A DNA stretch of 64,000 nucleotides from Phyto melanocephala (lineage: Eukaryota; Arthropoda; Insecta; Diptera; Rhinophoridae), in the NCBI GenBank assembly GCA_941918925.1, contig OW799234.1, positions 41,694,412-41,758,411 of the forward strand. The letters are read 5' to 3'. The notes beneath the pieces were generated by a model. That model made no database searches. It worked only from the letters and a program-made list of their open reading frames with translations, and was not told the origin of the DNA. Positions 45,481 to 57,162 of the stretch are shown here, piece by piece. The position numbers and the translations under genes were made by a program. Numbering within the stretch: the stretch's first letter is position 1; each line of letters starts with the position of its first letter.

Positions 45481-46385
45481 ATACCCCCACAGTGAAAAAG
45501 GGTATATATAGGTTTGTCATTCCGTGTGAAATTTCTACAATTTTCATTTCCGACCCCATAAAGTATATACTTATTTTCTAAAAGCTTTTGACTAGAGAAG
45601 TGTATTTAGCCATGTCCGTCTGAATGTCAGTGTGTATGTTGAAATAAGTTTCTGAAGCTTCCAACATCGCACAGACTCGTGTGTGATAAAAATATATATT
45701 GTTATTAATAATATTAATATCAGAAATATTCTTGAGCAGATCGGTCTCAAAAATCAGAAAAATCTGTTAATAAACAACTGAGATATGATTAAAAAACACA
45801 GACTGCCTTGTCTTTTTACAGCACGCTAATACAAAGCATGCTGAGACAAATAAGGAAATTAATTTTTATTTTTACAAATGGGATGTCTTTAAGTGGATAA
45901 AACCGTTAAGAACTTGTATGTATGTATGTACGTAGTTAATAATAATGAGATGATATAATGCACTATAAAAAATCAAAATTTCTGATATACCTAAAATTTA
46001 ATTATTTTTTTGTTTTTATTAAGTTGAATACATCCATTAGTTATGTACTATGTAAATATACATTCCTTAAATTATGTTTAATTAAATTTGCAAACTATTA
46101 AGTAGGGTGGTAGTCTAGTGGTTATGTCACTGAATTACTTGACCGAGGGAAGCTGGTGCGAATCGCGTGTGGCCCAATTTTTTTTTATTTATTCTTTTTC
46201 TATTTTTTTTTTTAATTATTGATACATACATAACCCTATTTCATAATTTTACGATGGGTTAGGAACCCAACTGACATACATAAGAAAACGTTTTTAAATT
46301 CAAAATTAGATACGGCTGTGGTCACTATAACTATGTACAAGATGGAGAAGGGTATTATCAGATTCCGAATATATACCGAATATAA
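45481..46385 (+). mobile_element. Divergent mini-me subfamily A copy with full tRNA-like block
   Basis: It has the CAGTGAAAAAGGGTATATAT start, the mini-me core at about 45552, a weak GTCY tract (about 45612), a tRNA-like module at 46104-46175, T/A runs, and a decayed 3' end (GAAGGGTATTATCAGATTCC). It is much more diverged than the other A copies and therefore probably older. Confidence 0.7.
46104..46175 (+). other. tRNA-like module inside the mini-me element
   Basis: TGGTAGTCTAGTGGTTA resembles a pol III A box with its D arm, and GGTGCGAATCG at 46155 resembles the B box (9 of 11 to GGTTCGANTCC). It starts with GGG and ends GTGGCCCA, which can pair as a short acceptor stem. In the other A copies the same position holds a shortened form (GGTTAGAG ... 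ATCGAATCCC). It is unlikely to be a functional tRNA gene. Confidence 0.5.
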
Positions 46386-46865
46386 CATAACATAGTTTTA
46401 TATATATTATTATAATATATTTATAATATAGTTTTAAATTAAGTCTTATAATGGAACCTAAATATTTTTACAACAGGGCACACTGGGCTGGATCGCCAAA
46501 TTTTTGGCATAAAGTCTAAAAATAGAGTTAGTTATTATAGTATGCGTAGCATCTGTGCAAAATTTTGGACCAATCCGACTACGCCTTCCTCCCATATGGA
46601 GCCAAAAGTGCGTTACAACTATTTAATATACCCAATTTTCGCTTTAAGTATTGTTTTCTACAAAATTTAAAGGCTTCTTGGGATCAGGAATACATACCTA
46701 TTTAACAACCGGCCCAAGCTGGGCAAAATCGGGACATTTTCGGACCTGTAATTACTAAATTACGAAAAATTTCAGTTCAAATTTCGGATACCAATATGTT
46801 TTTATTTGAGAGAGTAATATATTAAATTGCAAAAGTTTTATTAAAGTGATATATAATATAGTGTC
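46386..46865. other. Non-coding DNA flanking the second Transib relic
   Basis: GGGCACACTGGGCTGGATCG at 46476 and GGCCCAAGCTGGGC near 46712 could be terminal motifs of a decayed transposon. No matching partner was found. Confidence 0.3.
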
Positions 46866-47814
46866 ATGGTATCAATATTTTTCATCAATTGTTTGGGGCC
46901 AGCCCCACAGATAGGACATAACAGACAAGGTTTTGTGCCAGTTAAATGTTTAAGACTTTGCCATCTATTAGAGCCATATAAAGATCATATGATACGACAA
47001 CCTTTCTCTTATTCAAAATTTCTTCAACAAACGGCATTAAGTTTTTTATTTGCGTTTCCAAATTTTCTTTTTCCTTTAGAATGTGTTCTTTGCTCTCCTT
47101 GACGAATTCTATTTTTAAAGGCGTACAAAATCTCACAGATTGTGGAGTTTGATTTATCCACAGTACTGTGCCGAAGTTATCCACTAGTTAAAGTGGTATG
47201 ACTGTTGTGACAAACAAAGACTGGTCAAAAGAAGCCGTCTCGCTTGCTTCGAATCTCTGTTTGTACATGCTTTGTCCAGTCGATCCGTCAAATCCGTAGC
47301 TCACTATTAATTTGGCATTCGTAATATTCGTTAAGTTCATAAAAAGATCTTCTTGCAAGGGTAAGATTCGGCTGGCATTATGGTTTAACAGTTCTTGCAA
47401 GCAAACTACAGCCATAGTTTCTGTAGCTGCTATTCCCGTGGGCCTCAATTGCAATTTAGCTTTCTGAATTTTATAGTAGCTCGGGTATTTATCACAATTT
47501 TGCTTCTTGTTTAGAGCTTTCATTGCATTATATTGTTTTTTGCTTAATGAGTTATCAAGCAAAAATTCCAAAACTTCATTTTGTGTTAGAGGTATACATA
47601 GGTTCCGGCAAAAACAGTTTTTTTTAATACCACTAGATCCGCTCGGAGTGACCAAGTAATTCTTCAACACAAATGCTGCATCCTTTTCATTTGATTCCCT
47701 ATCTGAAACTGTTGCAGCATACATAAGAAGGCTTGTGTCGTTTTCTTGGGTATCTGCCAGTTCGGTTGCTAACTTTCTTTTAAGGCGTGGTCGTGTTAGA
47801 TGTGGACGTCCCAT
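46866..47814 (-). pseudogene. Transib (RAG1-like) transposase relic, lineage 2
   Basis: On the minus strand the ATG at 47814 opens 208 codons. A MGRPHLTRPRLKRK start is followed by LEFLLDNSLSKKQYNAM, KYPSYYKIQKAKLQLRP, LQELLNHNASRIL and SYGFDGSTGQSMYKQRF (first catalytic Asp) up to a stop at 47188. The protein continues in another frame with VLWINQTPQSVRFCTPLKIE, FVKESKEHILKEKENLETQI and YMALIDGKVLN (second catalytic Asp). After one more frameshift at about 46945 it reads LTGTK and CPICGAGPKQLM (zinc CxxC). The C-terminal half with the catalytic Glu is absent. It differs strongly in sequence from the relic at 37614-39290, so they are separate lineages. Confidence 0.78.
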
Positions 47815-48830
47815 TTTATTATGCCCGTGTGCCCCAAAACTTTTTGCTATCCAAAATAATCGTCATGTTCGATGAAAGCGAATTAGAGTGTTTACCTTAA
47901 AGTTGGAGACAGTTCTATTGCATTTAGGTAAGTTTTTCTGGATGAAGCGAGTAAAATTGCTGACTTTTTTCTTTACAGCATCTTTTTTGTCTATGTTCAT
48001 AGTTTTAGAGTTAAGCTGTTCAAAAATTCAGTTCGAAATTGCATCTTCATTTCGATTGTTGTCTAGCCACATATTGAACAGGGTTGCATGACTGAACTTA
48101 AATGTACCTAAAAATTCACAAATTTGTGTAAAACGGGCAAAATTGCGTAAAAACTGTTAATAACACGTTATAATATATACTTTCAAGTAAATTTTAGCAT
48201 AATTAAATTTTGGCCAAAATTGGGCGAAATTTAGTTTTTACTCCACTATAAACTGGTGTTTTGGTTAATTTTTTCTCGTTCTTAGAACTTCACAAAAAGA
48301 TTGAACAAATAAAAAGCAATTTCTATTAGTTTTTAATAATATTCATACATATATCTTCATTTTCCATATTTATCGATTTTTTTGTTTACCGGCAGTTGCT
48401 TTCGGTTACTATAAAGCTGAGCTAAATTTTTCTGCATTTTTGTAAAAACAAACTGCTGACGTATAGATTGGAGTTTGTACCCCTTGTAAAAGTTCAGAGT
48501 TACCACCAAACAACTTTTATTTACTGAAATGTTGTACCTAGGGTATGCACTTTAAGAAAATATAGTTAAAATGAACAAATGTTTCCATGAAAATTTCGAC
48601 ATTATGCCAAAAATTTTGCGATTTAGTCCAGAGTGCAGGGGTGACACTACTTACTCTTTTTTACCTAAAAAAATAGAGGTAGTTAAAAATAACCAAAGTT
48701 GCATAAACATTTTAAATGTAATACATAGTGTATTATACCTAGAGGTTGATGTCAAATAGGTATTGCAGTTCATTATTCTTCCAAAATTTTTGTTCATATA
48801 GAAATTTTATGAATTAAAGAAAAACCTTAT
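47815..48830. other. Non-coding DNA
   Basis: I see no gene, and short ORFs here have no features. There is some Transib-adjacent spacer near 47815-47890. Confidence 0.4.
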
Positions 48831-50013
48831 GTGGGAGGTGGATGTGGAGCGAGGTTTATTTTCGAAATGTACGGGCTTGATCAATTTTCTGAGAAATTTT
48901 CTCGCTTTACGATAGAGGTCGGACCGAAAAAGCTAGGGGGATCAAATTGCCAGAATATTTCTTATACACAAGGTTTGTTTGGTATTGAAAATGGGCTAAA
49001 TCGGAATATTAGGAAGAGAGTTATAGCTCGTAAAGCAAGAGTAGGTCGAAAAAACCGTGTCCTTCGAACATCGAATAAAGTGGAATTGTGTCCAAACACA
49101 TTAACGTAGAGTCATGAAACTTCGAATATATATTTCCTGAGTAAAAACTATATTTTCCCCGAAAATTGCCTAAATCAATGCATTAGGAAAGGAGTTATGT
49201 AAATGTCCGAAAATTTATACCGCACAGTGTATTTTTCGGTATATTAAAAATTTAAAACCTAATAAAAGTTACAAAATTAGATGTAAGATTCTGAAATTTT
49301 GCGAACATTGCTTTTTGGAAAATATATTTGACACGCCCACCTCTCATATAACGTTTTAGCTCAAATTCATATAATATTTCCATGAATAAAGATTTTGGAA
49401 TAATAAAGGACTGAATAGTCCGCCATCTAACGTTTTTTTTTAACTAGTGCTTATTTCGTGAATGGTACACTTTTTTTTATAGCATTTAAAAAAAAAAGTT
49501 ATTTGGCGGATCCTTTATATTGAAATATCTAAGTTGTATTCATTAGCAAAAACAATTTCGACACGCCTATTATAACGCCCACTTTTCACGTTATCCATTG
49601 TTAATGAAATTTTAAAGCTCATAAAACCGACAAAAAAAGAGGTATGATGTTGAAATTTGCTACAATATCGCTGTAGTCAATGTCATTGTTATAATTTAGG
49701 TGATACGCCCACTTTAACGCCTATCTCCCATATAACGGTTTATCTTAAATTTATATAATATCTCTATGGACAAAGTTTTTGTAAGAATAAACGACTATAT
49801 TGAAATATCTCAGTTGTATTTATTACCAGAAACTATATTGACACGCCTACTTTAACGAAGTTATACAAAGAAAGTGATATGTACATATTTTAGTATATGG
49901 AAATTATTCTATAGCAATTACTGTTAATAACAAAATAATACATTTTGTGCTATAAAGTACACAAAATTTGTGGTGGGTATAAAAGATTCGGCACAGCCGA
50001 ATATAGTGTTTAA
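48831..50013 (+). mobile_element. mini-me subfamily B, copy 2 (5'-truncated)
   Basis: It aligns with copy 1 from its AGGTCGGACCGAAAAAGCTA block on, through the internal ACGCCCAC repeats, to GGTGGGTATAAAAGATTC and the CGGCACAGCCG hairpin near 50000. It lacks the core end, the Foldback and the hAT MITE, and so shows the uninterrupted sequence. It carries one small mariner MITE. Confidence 0.78.
49418..49515. mobile_element. 98-bp mariner-derived MITE
   Basis: TA flanks with AGTCCGCCATCTAACG at the left and AGTTATTTGGCGGATCCTT at the right. These are the ends of the 485-bp element at 6087-6571 with almost nothing between them. Confidence 0.75.
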
Positions 50014-50039
50014 AACATATTATTAAGAAAGCCTATTTT

Positions 50040-50868
50040 ATTATACCCTTCACACAGTGAAAAAGGGTATATATAGGTTTGTCATTCCGTGTGAAATTTC
50101 TACAATTTTGATTTCCGACCCCATAAAGTATATATTTTCTGAAAGCTTATGAATAGGGGAGTCGATTAAGCCCTGTCAGTCTGTCAGTCTGTTCGTCTGA
50201 CCGTCTGTCCGTGTGTATGTTGAAATCAACTTTTTGAAGCCCCCCGACATAGGTTGGACCCGGGTAAGGTATTCAAATATCAGAAATATTCGGGAGTAGA
50301 TCGGTATTGAAAATCAGAAACATCGGTACATAAACAACTGAGATATTAGCAAAAACCCACGACCACCTCGATTTTTTTTCACAAAAACAACATTACAACA
50401 ACAACATATATACATACAAACGTGTATACTGGTTAGAGAAAACGTGGCATCGAATCCCAGCTAAGCCAAAAAAAATTTTTTTTAATTTTTTTAAAAATTT
50501 TTTTTAAATTTTTTTTTTTTATTTTTTTTTTATTTTTTATTTAATATATTATTTATATTTTTATTATTATTTTTTTTAATTTTTTTTTTAAATTTTTTTT
50601 TTTATTTTTTTTGTTTTATATATAATAATTATAATTATATATAATAATTTATTTTTTATTTTTTTTTAAATTTTTTTTTAAAATTTTTTTTTTTTCGTTT
50701 TTTTAACATACATACGTGAATTTATAATTTTACAATGGGATGTTTTTATATATGTATGTACGTATTTCATATGGGATGAATGGTGACACAAACTACTGTT
50801 ATTTCATGACTACATGTTGTGAAGGGTATATAAGATTCGGCACGGCCGAATATAGCGGTCTTACTTGT
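50040..50868 (+). mobile_element. mini-me subfamily A, complete copy
   Basis: Starts ATACCCTTCACACAGTG and carries the core, a GTCY tract (50176-50215), the tRNA-like block (50430-50468) and long T/A runs. It ends with GAAGGGTATATAAGATTC, the CGGCACGGCCG hairpin and CTTACTTG. This is the cleanest uninterrupted A copy in the window. Confidence 0.85.
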
Positions 50869-52873
50869 TTTTAATTGTTCTAATAAGATTATATGACATC
50901 ATTGGCCTATCTTCATCCCTGCCTTAGCTTTGAATTAATTTCGAAATTTCTTTCATTCTACCGTGGGGAAATGTTGGTATATAAATAGCAAAGAAGATGT
51001 TGGAGGTTTTTTGAATTTTTTAAACTTTATTGTTTTGAAGCTGTTTTTGAATGAAGTTGTGAGTGCAACTGTTCGGCTCGGCCAAAATTTAGAACTTTCA
51101 TATTTACTTTGGTGAAGTTTTCTTTGCTTATTTATAAGATTAACTTTGTATGAGCGGTTTTAATGGTAATCCTTCTGAAAATGCAACTATTGAATTTTTT
51201 AGATGGGTTTCAAATTAAAAAGTTCTTATTTGGCATGGACGTTACAGTAATTTTTTTATTGAATTTATCACAAGCTTTTTTTCAATCTTTAGGTATATAA
51301 TTTAACAGAATTTGTTTTTTTTGTAATTTCTATAATTCACAAATTTTGGACACACTATAAGTGAAACCATAAAATGCTTTGATGACAAGCGTTAAAACGA
51401 GTCGCTAGACCTTAGCTCAAATATTCTATGCTCAAAACTTTACCTACTAATTCCATATGTAAACTTTACTTTAGAAAAAAGTACTAAGACCCCTTGTGCT
51501 TTAAGCCCGCCAAATGAAAGACATCATTCCAGAAACAAAAAAAAAACAAGATGTTAATTTGGCCGCGCCGTATCGGATAATACCCTTCACCATCAATAAT
51601 GATCCCATGGTAGTTTAGCTAAACGTTGATTTTAACAAAAATGCGGATATCGCTCTATCTATCAGATATTTTTTTGCCGTAGTCTGACCACAAAATATTT
51701 ATTAGAAGTAAACAATAAACAGCTGACTTGCGGCAAATAAAATTATGTACCAGCAAACAAAAATGTTTTTAATGTGAATATAGTGTGACCATTTACACGC
51801 AAATATTTGATTAGTTTTTGATCAAATAAATATTTGATCTTACAAAGTTTTTTTTAACATCAAACAGGGGCAAATAACAGCTGTAGCATTCGATGTTGTC
51901 ATATGTTTAAGCTAAATAAAAAAGAAAAAAAGATCGCTGAATATTCTTAAATGTTAAAAATAAATAAAAATATTACAATATATGTATAATAAATAAAAAC
52001 TAAATATTATATAAAACATTAATTGAAAATAGAAAGAGTTATTTTAAAACGAAAACAAGTAAGAGTGTTTAAATTGGCCGTGTCGAATCCTTGTACTAGT
52101 GTGCGAGTATTTAATTAGTAATAAATAAATAAACAGTGCATATTATTTAAAAATATTGCAAATTTTTGTATAATCTGCCTTTGTAAGAGTACAATCAACA
52201 AAATTCACCTTCATGTACAGTACTAAATCTTTGATTTTGAATTTTTACATATTTAGTTGTATTCTAATACTCGTAGTCAAGCTCTTTCATTTGATACCTG
52301 TATTGATGGGTTTAAAACAAATATTTTTTCCGTTTTGTTTGGGACGCCATCTTGGACGTTAGTATTGACTCTCTCGTCTATCTAGAAGTTGGAAAAATAG
52401 ATGTTTGTTTGTAAAGTAAAAAAAAAAAACAAAAAATATCGATGGAGTAGCTCTGGACTATAACTCTGCAAACTATTAACCCATTTGTCCAAACTTTCTA
52501 TGAACGACTTTAAATTTATTTATAAATGTATTAATAACAAACATGTCTGTATTTCAAGCGGTTAAACAAAATATTTGGCCATACTTAAATCAAAGACTAT
52601 AGTTTTTGCTTAAATTAAAGAACGTACAATAAATCAGTCGTAATTCAGCTCTGGTTGAGTCAAGAGCTCGTGCGTCACTGCCATTATCGTTTAAGGTCAA
52701 TCAGGCCGTCCTCTTTTTATCTGACTTCGAGAGTTTTACATCTCACTCTTGCTCGGTTAATTGTGTGGCGTCACGGAATTGTGCTTTATATACAGTTTTC
52801 AGACTATTCTACAATTAATAGCGTGCTTTTATTTTAATTGGAGGAGTATGAGTTTATTTAATTTACTTGTGAC
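50869..52873. other. AT-rich DNA with two mini-me end fragments
   Basis: Pieces resembling reverse-oriented mini-me 3' ends occur at 51547-51600 (AACAAGATGTTAATTTGGCC ... ATACCCTTCACC) and 52053-52100 (AACAAGTAAGAGTGTTTAAA ...). The rest, including ORFs at 52655-52982, shows no recognisable gene. Confidence 0.45.
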
Positions 52874-54170
52874 TAGGGTTTGGGATTTCCCGGTCTTTTT
52901 ACTTTCCCGGGAAACGGGAATTAAAAAATCGTCTTCCCGGGAATTCCCGGGATTCCCGAAAATAATATTTCTTTTAAAATAAATAATGTTTGTTAACTTT
53001 AACATCAGGATTTGGTTAATGACTCATTGTTTTAGTAGTAGTTTATTTTCTATTAGAGTCCTTATTGTGTCAGCATTACATCTTCCGGAAATATAAACTT
53101 AACCCAAATTATAAAAAAAAATGTATTGCCATGTAAACAGATACTTTTTTTGGGCAGCACTACTCCACTCGTCTAATACAAGAGCAAACCACAAATTGTC
53201 ACAAATTTGACTCGATATTGTTTTCACCATCGTATTTTTAACGGCGTTGTAATATTTTGTTACAATGTTTTTAACATCAGTTTAATTTTGGTAATGTCAT
53301 ATTTTTACTGAAAAAATTTTGACGAATAAAAGAACTTTGTGTAATTGTTCCATCGACTGCTGCCAATTTTGAAACAATTTCTGGTAATGTTTGGGTGTCT
53401 AAAAAACTTTTAATAGTGGAATTATTTCTTGACTTGGTGCAGGTGTTGAAGAATCGTTTTCAAATTTTATTTTATGAACCAAAAGAAGGTGCCGTATGAG
53501 ACCATTAGTACTACCGCCCTTGGACATTAACCTTTTCGGGAAAATATTACATTGTGCTGCGTTGTCTACTTTTTGAAAATAGTTCCAGACTTCAGACATT
53601 TTGCTTCTAAACAAAGTGAATTTTATAAAAAAGTATTATTAGAAAAATTCAATCATAAATAAAAAAAATTATACTTAAAAATTCTGTGACCACTTTTAAA
53701 AACAATTTGTACATACGATTATATTTATAAAAATGAGCCACGGAAACTACTGCTGGATTTACGGTTGTTATAAAAAACATTTTTATACTAGAAAACATTT
53801 AATTATGTATGTATATAATTAATTCACTTGAAATTTATAAGCACTTATTAAAAATAATTCCAGAAAGTCGTTAACTTTGGCGTGAAATATTTTTGACCGA
53901 TGATGTTTGTTTTTCTTTTCCATATTCGTGTTTGATAAAAGTTGTAAATACTTAACAATTAAAAAACGCTAACAAAATAAAACCCTTAATTTTTATTCAA
54001 ATATTCTTTAAATTTACCAAAACAGATAAGAAATTTAAAATAAAATTAAATATATTGCCTAATATACTACATATTTTTTATTTCCCGTTTTCCCGGGAAT
54101 AAGAGCAAAATTTTTTCGGGAATACTAAGTGGTTCATTCCCGGGCGGGAATTCCCGGTTCCCAAACCCTA
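52874..54170. mobile_element. Non-autonomous hAT element, copy 2 (1297 bp)
   Basis: The 8-bp duplication is CTTGTGAC (52866-52873) / CTTGTAAC (54171-54178). Termini are TAGGGTTTGGGATTTCCCGG and ...CCCAAACCCTA. It differs from copy 1 mainly by short indels, for example a ~27-bp insertion near 53180. Confidence 0.88.
53399..53614 (-). pseudogene. BED-type zinc-finger fragment of hAT transposase (copy 2)
   Basis: 71 codons with MSEVWNYFQKVDNAAQCNIF and STNGLIRHLLLVHKIKF, the BED-finger pattern (W/F aromatic, Cys, then H...H). One of the two finger Cys seems replaced (CNIF where CxxC is expected), so metal binding is doubtful. It is followed by a short acidic-Pro stretch and a stop. The hAT catalytic domain is missing. 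It is still open here, unlike the copy at 41139-41362. Confidence 0.65.
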
Positions 54171-54416
54171 CTTGTAACTAAAGGAATTCCGTAAAACTCA
54201 CAATAAATTGTGTTAATTGTGTTGTGTGTTATTTTGTAAATAAAGTTATAAAAACGAGTAAAAAAACTAAAAGTATTTAAAAACATCGATACAAACGTAA
54301 GTAAACATTTTATCAATTTATTCACAAAAAATATACTAAATGTTATGTATTTGTGTTCATCCTTTATTTTAATTCTACAAAAAAAGAAAAGTGATGGGGA
54401 TGCCTCGAGAATAAAA

Positions 54417-55245
54417 CAAGTAAGAGTGCTATATTCGGCCATGCCGAATCTTATATACCCTTCACAACGTGTAGTCATGCAATAACAGTTGATTGTATCA
54501 CCATTCATCCCATATAAAATACGTACACGTATGTATGTTAAAAAAACGAAAAAAAAAAAATTTTTAAAAAAAATTTTTAAAAAAATTTTAAAAAAAAATT
54601 TAAAAAAAAAATTATTATATATATAATATACATATATAAAACAAAAAAATAAATAAAAAAAAAAAATAAATAAAAAAAAAAATTAAAAAAAAATTAAAAA
54701 AAAAAAATAATAATAAAAATATAAATAATATATTAAATAAAAAATAAAAAAAAATAAAAAAAAAAATTAAAAAAAAATTTTTTAAAAAATTAAAAAAAAT
54801 TTTTTTTTGGCTCAGTTGGGATTCGATGCCACGTTTTCTCTAACCAGTATACACGTTTGTATGTATGTATGTTGTTGTTGTAATGTTGTTTTTGTGAAAA
54901 AAAAATCGAGGTGGTCGTGGGTTTTTGCTCATATCTCAGTTGTTTATGTACCGATGTTTCTGATTTTCAATAGCGATCTACTCCCGAATATTTCTGATAT
55001 TTTAATACCTTACCCGGGTCCAACCTATGTCGGGGGGCTTCAAAAAGTTGATTTCAACATACACACGGACAGACGGTCAGACGGACAGACGGACAGACGG
55101 ACAGACTGACAGGGCTTAATCGACTTCCCTATTCATAAGCTTTCAGAAAATATATACTTTATGGGGTCGGAAATGAAAATTGTAGAAATTTCACACGGAA
55201 TGACAAACCTATATATACCCTTTTTCACTGTGTGAAGGGTATAAA
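54417..55245 (-). mobile_element. mini-me subfamily A, complete copy, minus orientation
   Basis: It starts CAAGTAAGAGTGCTATATTC and ends CAGTGTGTGAAGGGTAT-type on the plus strand (ACTGTGTGAAGGGTATAAAA). A ~250-bp A/T homopolymer-rich tract lies at 54540-54800 and a long GTCY-complement tract (GACAGACGGACAGACGG) at 55065-55110. Confidence 0.82.
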
Positions 55246-55778
55246 AAAATCGAAAATTGTAATAGAACGGCAGGATGAAGAAGTCGTAGGCCGGGCTAAG
55301 GAGAATCAAACTTAACAAACCATTTCAAATTTTATGTTTGAAGATGTGGATAAAAACCATAAGTGCAAAAGTATGAATACATATAAATACTAAAGACGTG
55401 CATGAGTAGAACCAAGGTACATTTATAGCAGGTAACCGCGAGATTACAACAATTGAATTTTATTAACAACAGGCCTTTTTATTGTTGTAATGTAATAAGA
55501 ACTGTCAAACAGCAAAGGGGTTGATAAAAGACAAATGAAAAACAAACAAGAAAAAACGCCATTAAATGAAAATAGCTTCATTTTGTTCATCATTAAATAA
55601 ACTTATTTTTAAAGTTCGTAAGAAAAATTTGTGATGTGTGTTAATTTAGTAACAAAATATGTTTTGTATTTAATATTTATATGAACATCAAACATAAAAC
55701 ACCTTGTGGAACAGAGAAAAAAGTCCCATTTCCATTTTTTTGTTTTTTTTTGGCATACACTACACTTTCTCATTTTTT
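55246..55778. other. Non-coding DNA
   Basis: No gene or named repeat is visible. Confidence 0.4.
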
Positions 55779-56695
55779 ATACCCTTCACCTGTGGTGCAC
55801 AAGAGTATATATAGCTTTGTCATTCCGTTTGTAATTTCTACAATTTTCATTTCCGACCCCATAAAGTATATATTTTCTGAAAGCTTATGAATAGAGGAGT
55901 CGATTAAGCCCTGACCGTCTGTCCGTCTGACCGTGTGTTGGTTGAAATCATCTTTTAGAAGCAACTATATGTTCCTCAGATCTGTATATGGTATCAATCT
56001 CTTGGAAATACCCTTGTGCACCACAGGTGAAGGGTATAAAAATTAAAAAAAAAATTTTTTGCCTCAGCTGGGATTCGATGCCACGTTTTCTCTAACCAGT
56101 ATACATGTTTGTATGTATGTATGTTGTTGTTGTAATGTTGTTTTTGTGAAAAAAAAATCGAGGTGGTCGTGGGTTTTTGCTCATATCTCAGTTGTTTATG
56201 TACCGATGTTTCTGATTTTCAATACCGATCTACTCCCGAATATTTCTGATATTTTAATACCTTACCCGGGTCCAACCTATGTCGGGGGGCTTCAAAAAGT
56301 TGATTTCAACATACACACGGACAGACTGACAGAGCTTAATCGACTCCCCTATTCATAAGCTTTCAGAAAATATATAATTTATGGGGTCGGAAATGAAAAT
56401 TGTAGAAATTTCACACAGAATGACAAACCTATATATACCCTTTTTCACTGTGTGAAGGGTATAAAAAAAATATTAAAAAAATAATAAAATATAAATAATA
56501 TCTTAAATAAAATAAGATACAATTTTTTTGGCTCAGCTGGGATTCGATGCCACATTTAGTCTAACCAGTATATATATGTACGTATTTTATATGAGATGAA
56601 TGTTGATACAAACAATTGTTATTGCATGACTACACGTTGTGAAGGGTATATAAGATTCGATACGGCCGAATATAGCACTGTTACTTGTTTTTCTT
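55779..56695 (+). mobile_element. mini-me subfamily C, copy 1, with an inverted subfamily A segment inside
   Basis: The start ATACCCTTCACCTGTGGTGC and the core at about 55855 match the copy at 63276. At about 56003 the sequence switches to an inverted copy of the start (CTTGTGCACCACAGGTGAAG). A minus-oriented subfamily A segment follows (56041-56467). The normal 3' part then resumes at 56511 and ends with the CGATACGGCCG hairpin and TTACTTG. Confidence 0.7.
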
Positions 56696-57114
56696 TAAAT
56701 TAGTATTTTTTGTAATTATATTTTTAAGTCTATCCAAAATTGTTATTTATTATAAATCATTTTGATTATATAATAATATAAATTGAAATTTATCACTTTT
56801 TGCTTTGATTAAAAAAACTTGTTTACTTTTAAGCTAGAAATTTAACACGTGTTGAAAAAAACATAAACAACTTTTGACAGTTCGTATCGCAAAATAAGCA
56901 AATAAAAAAATAATCAGCTGGCTTTCCGAGACTACCTGCTATAATTGTACCATGAGTAGAACTGAAAGTATTGCAAAAACAAATATACCATGGTGCATAC
57001 TTGTTATTTTTGGTATAAATGAGAGAATGAGTGTAACAGATATTGTATGGTTTCTCTATTGCTCACTCAGTCTACTCTTATAAACAATTATTGTTGTTTA
57101 TTGTTTTGCATTGA
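56696..57114. other. AT-rich non-coding DNA
   Basis: No gene is visible before the 8-bp duplication at 57115-57122. Confidence 0.4.
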
Positions 57115-57162
57115 GTGTGAAACAGGATTGCAAAATGAGAACATCAAAATTGTACCAAGAAG

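Noticed and set aside
46104..46175. A genuine tRNA gene
   Set aside because: The boxes are imperfect, the anticodon arm does not fold convincingly, and the segment is part of a repeated element.
46476..47840. CACACTGGGC / CACACGGGC as Transib terminal repeats around the second relic
   Set aside because: The flanking five bases do not match, and the right candidate lies only about a dozen bases from the start codon.
51670..51738. TTGCCGTAGTC / GACTTGCGGCAA as a MITE
   Set aside because: The arms are only about 11 bp with a mismatch and an AT-rich centre, so chance is likely.
54134..54508. 124-codon minus-strand ORF
   Set aside because: It spans the hAT end, its target site and a mini-me end, so it cannot be one gene.
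54807..55109. Recurrent ORF starting MAQLGFDATFSLTS (also 3233-3424, 35839-36027, 56059-56358)
   Set aside because: It recurs because it lies over the tRNA-like and GTCY parts of mini-me elements. It has no protein features and breaks in other copies.
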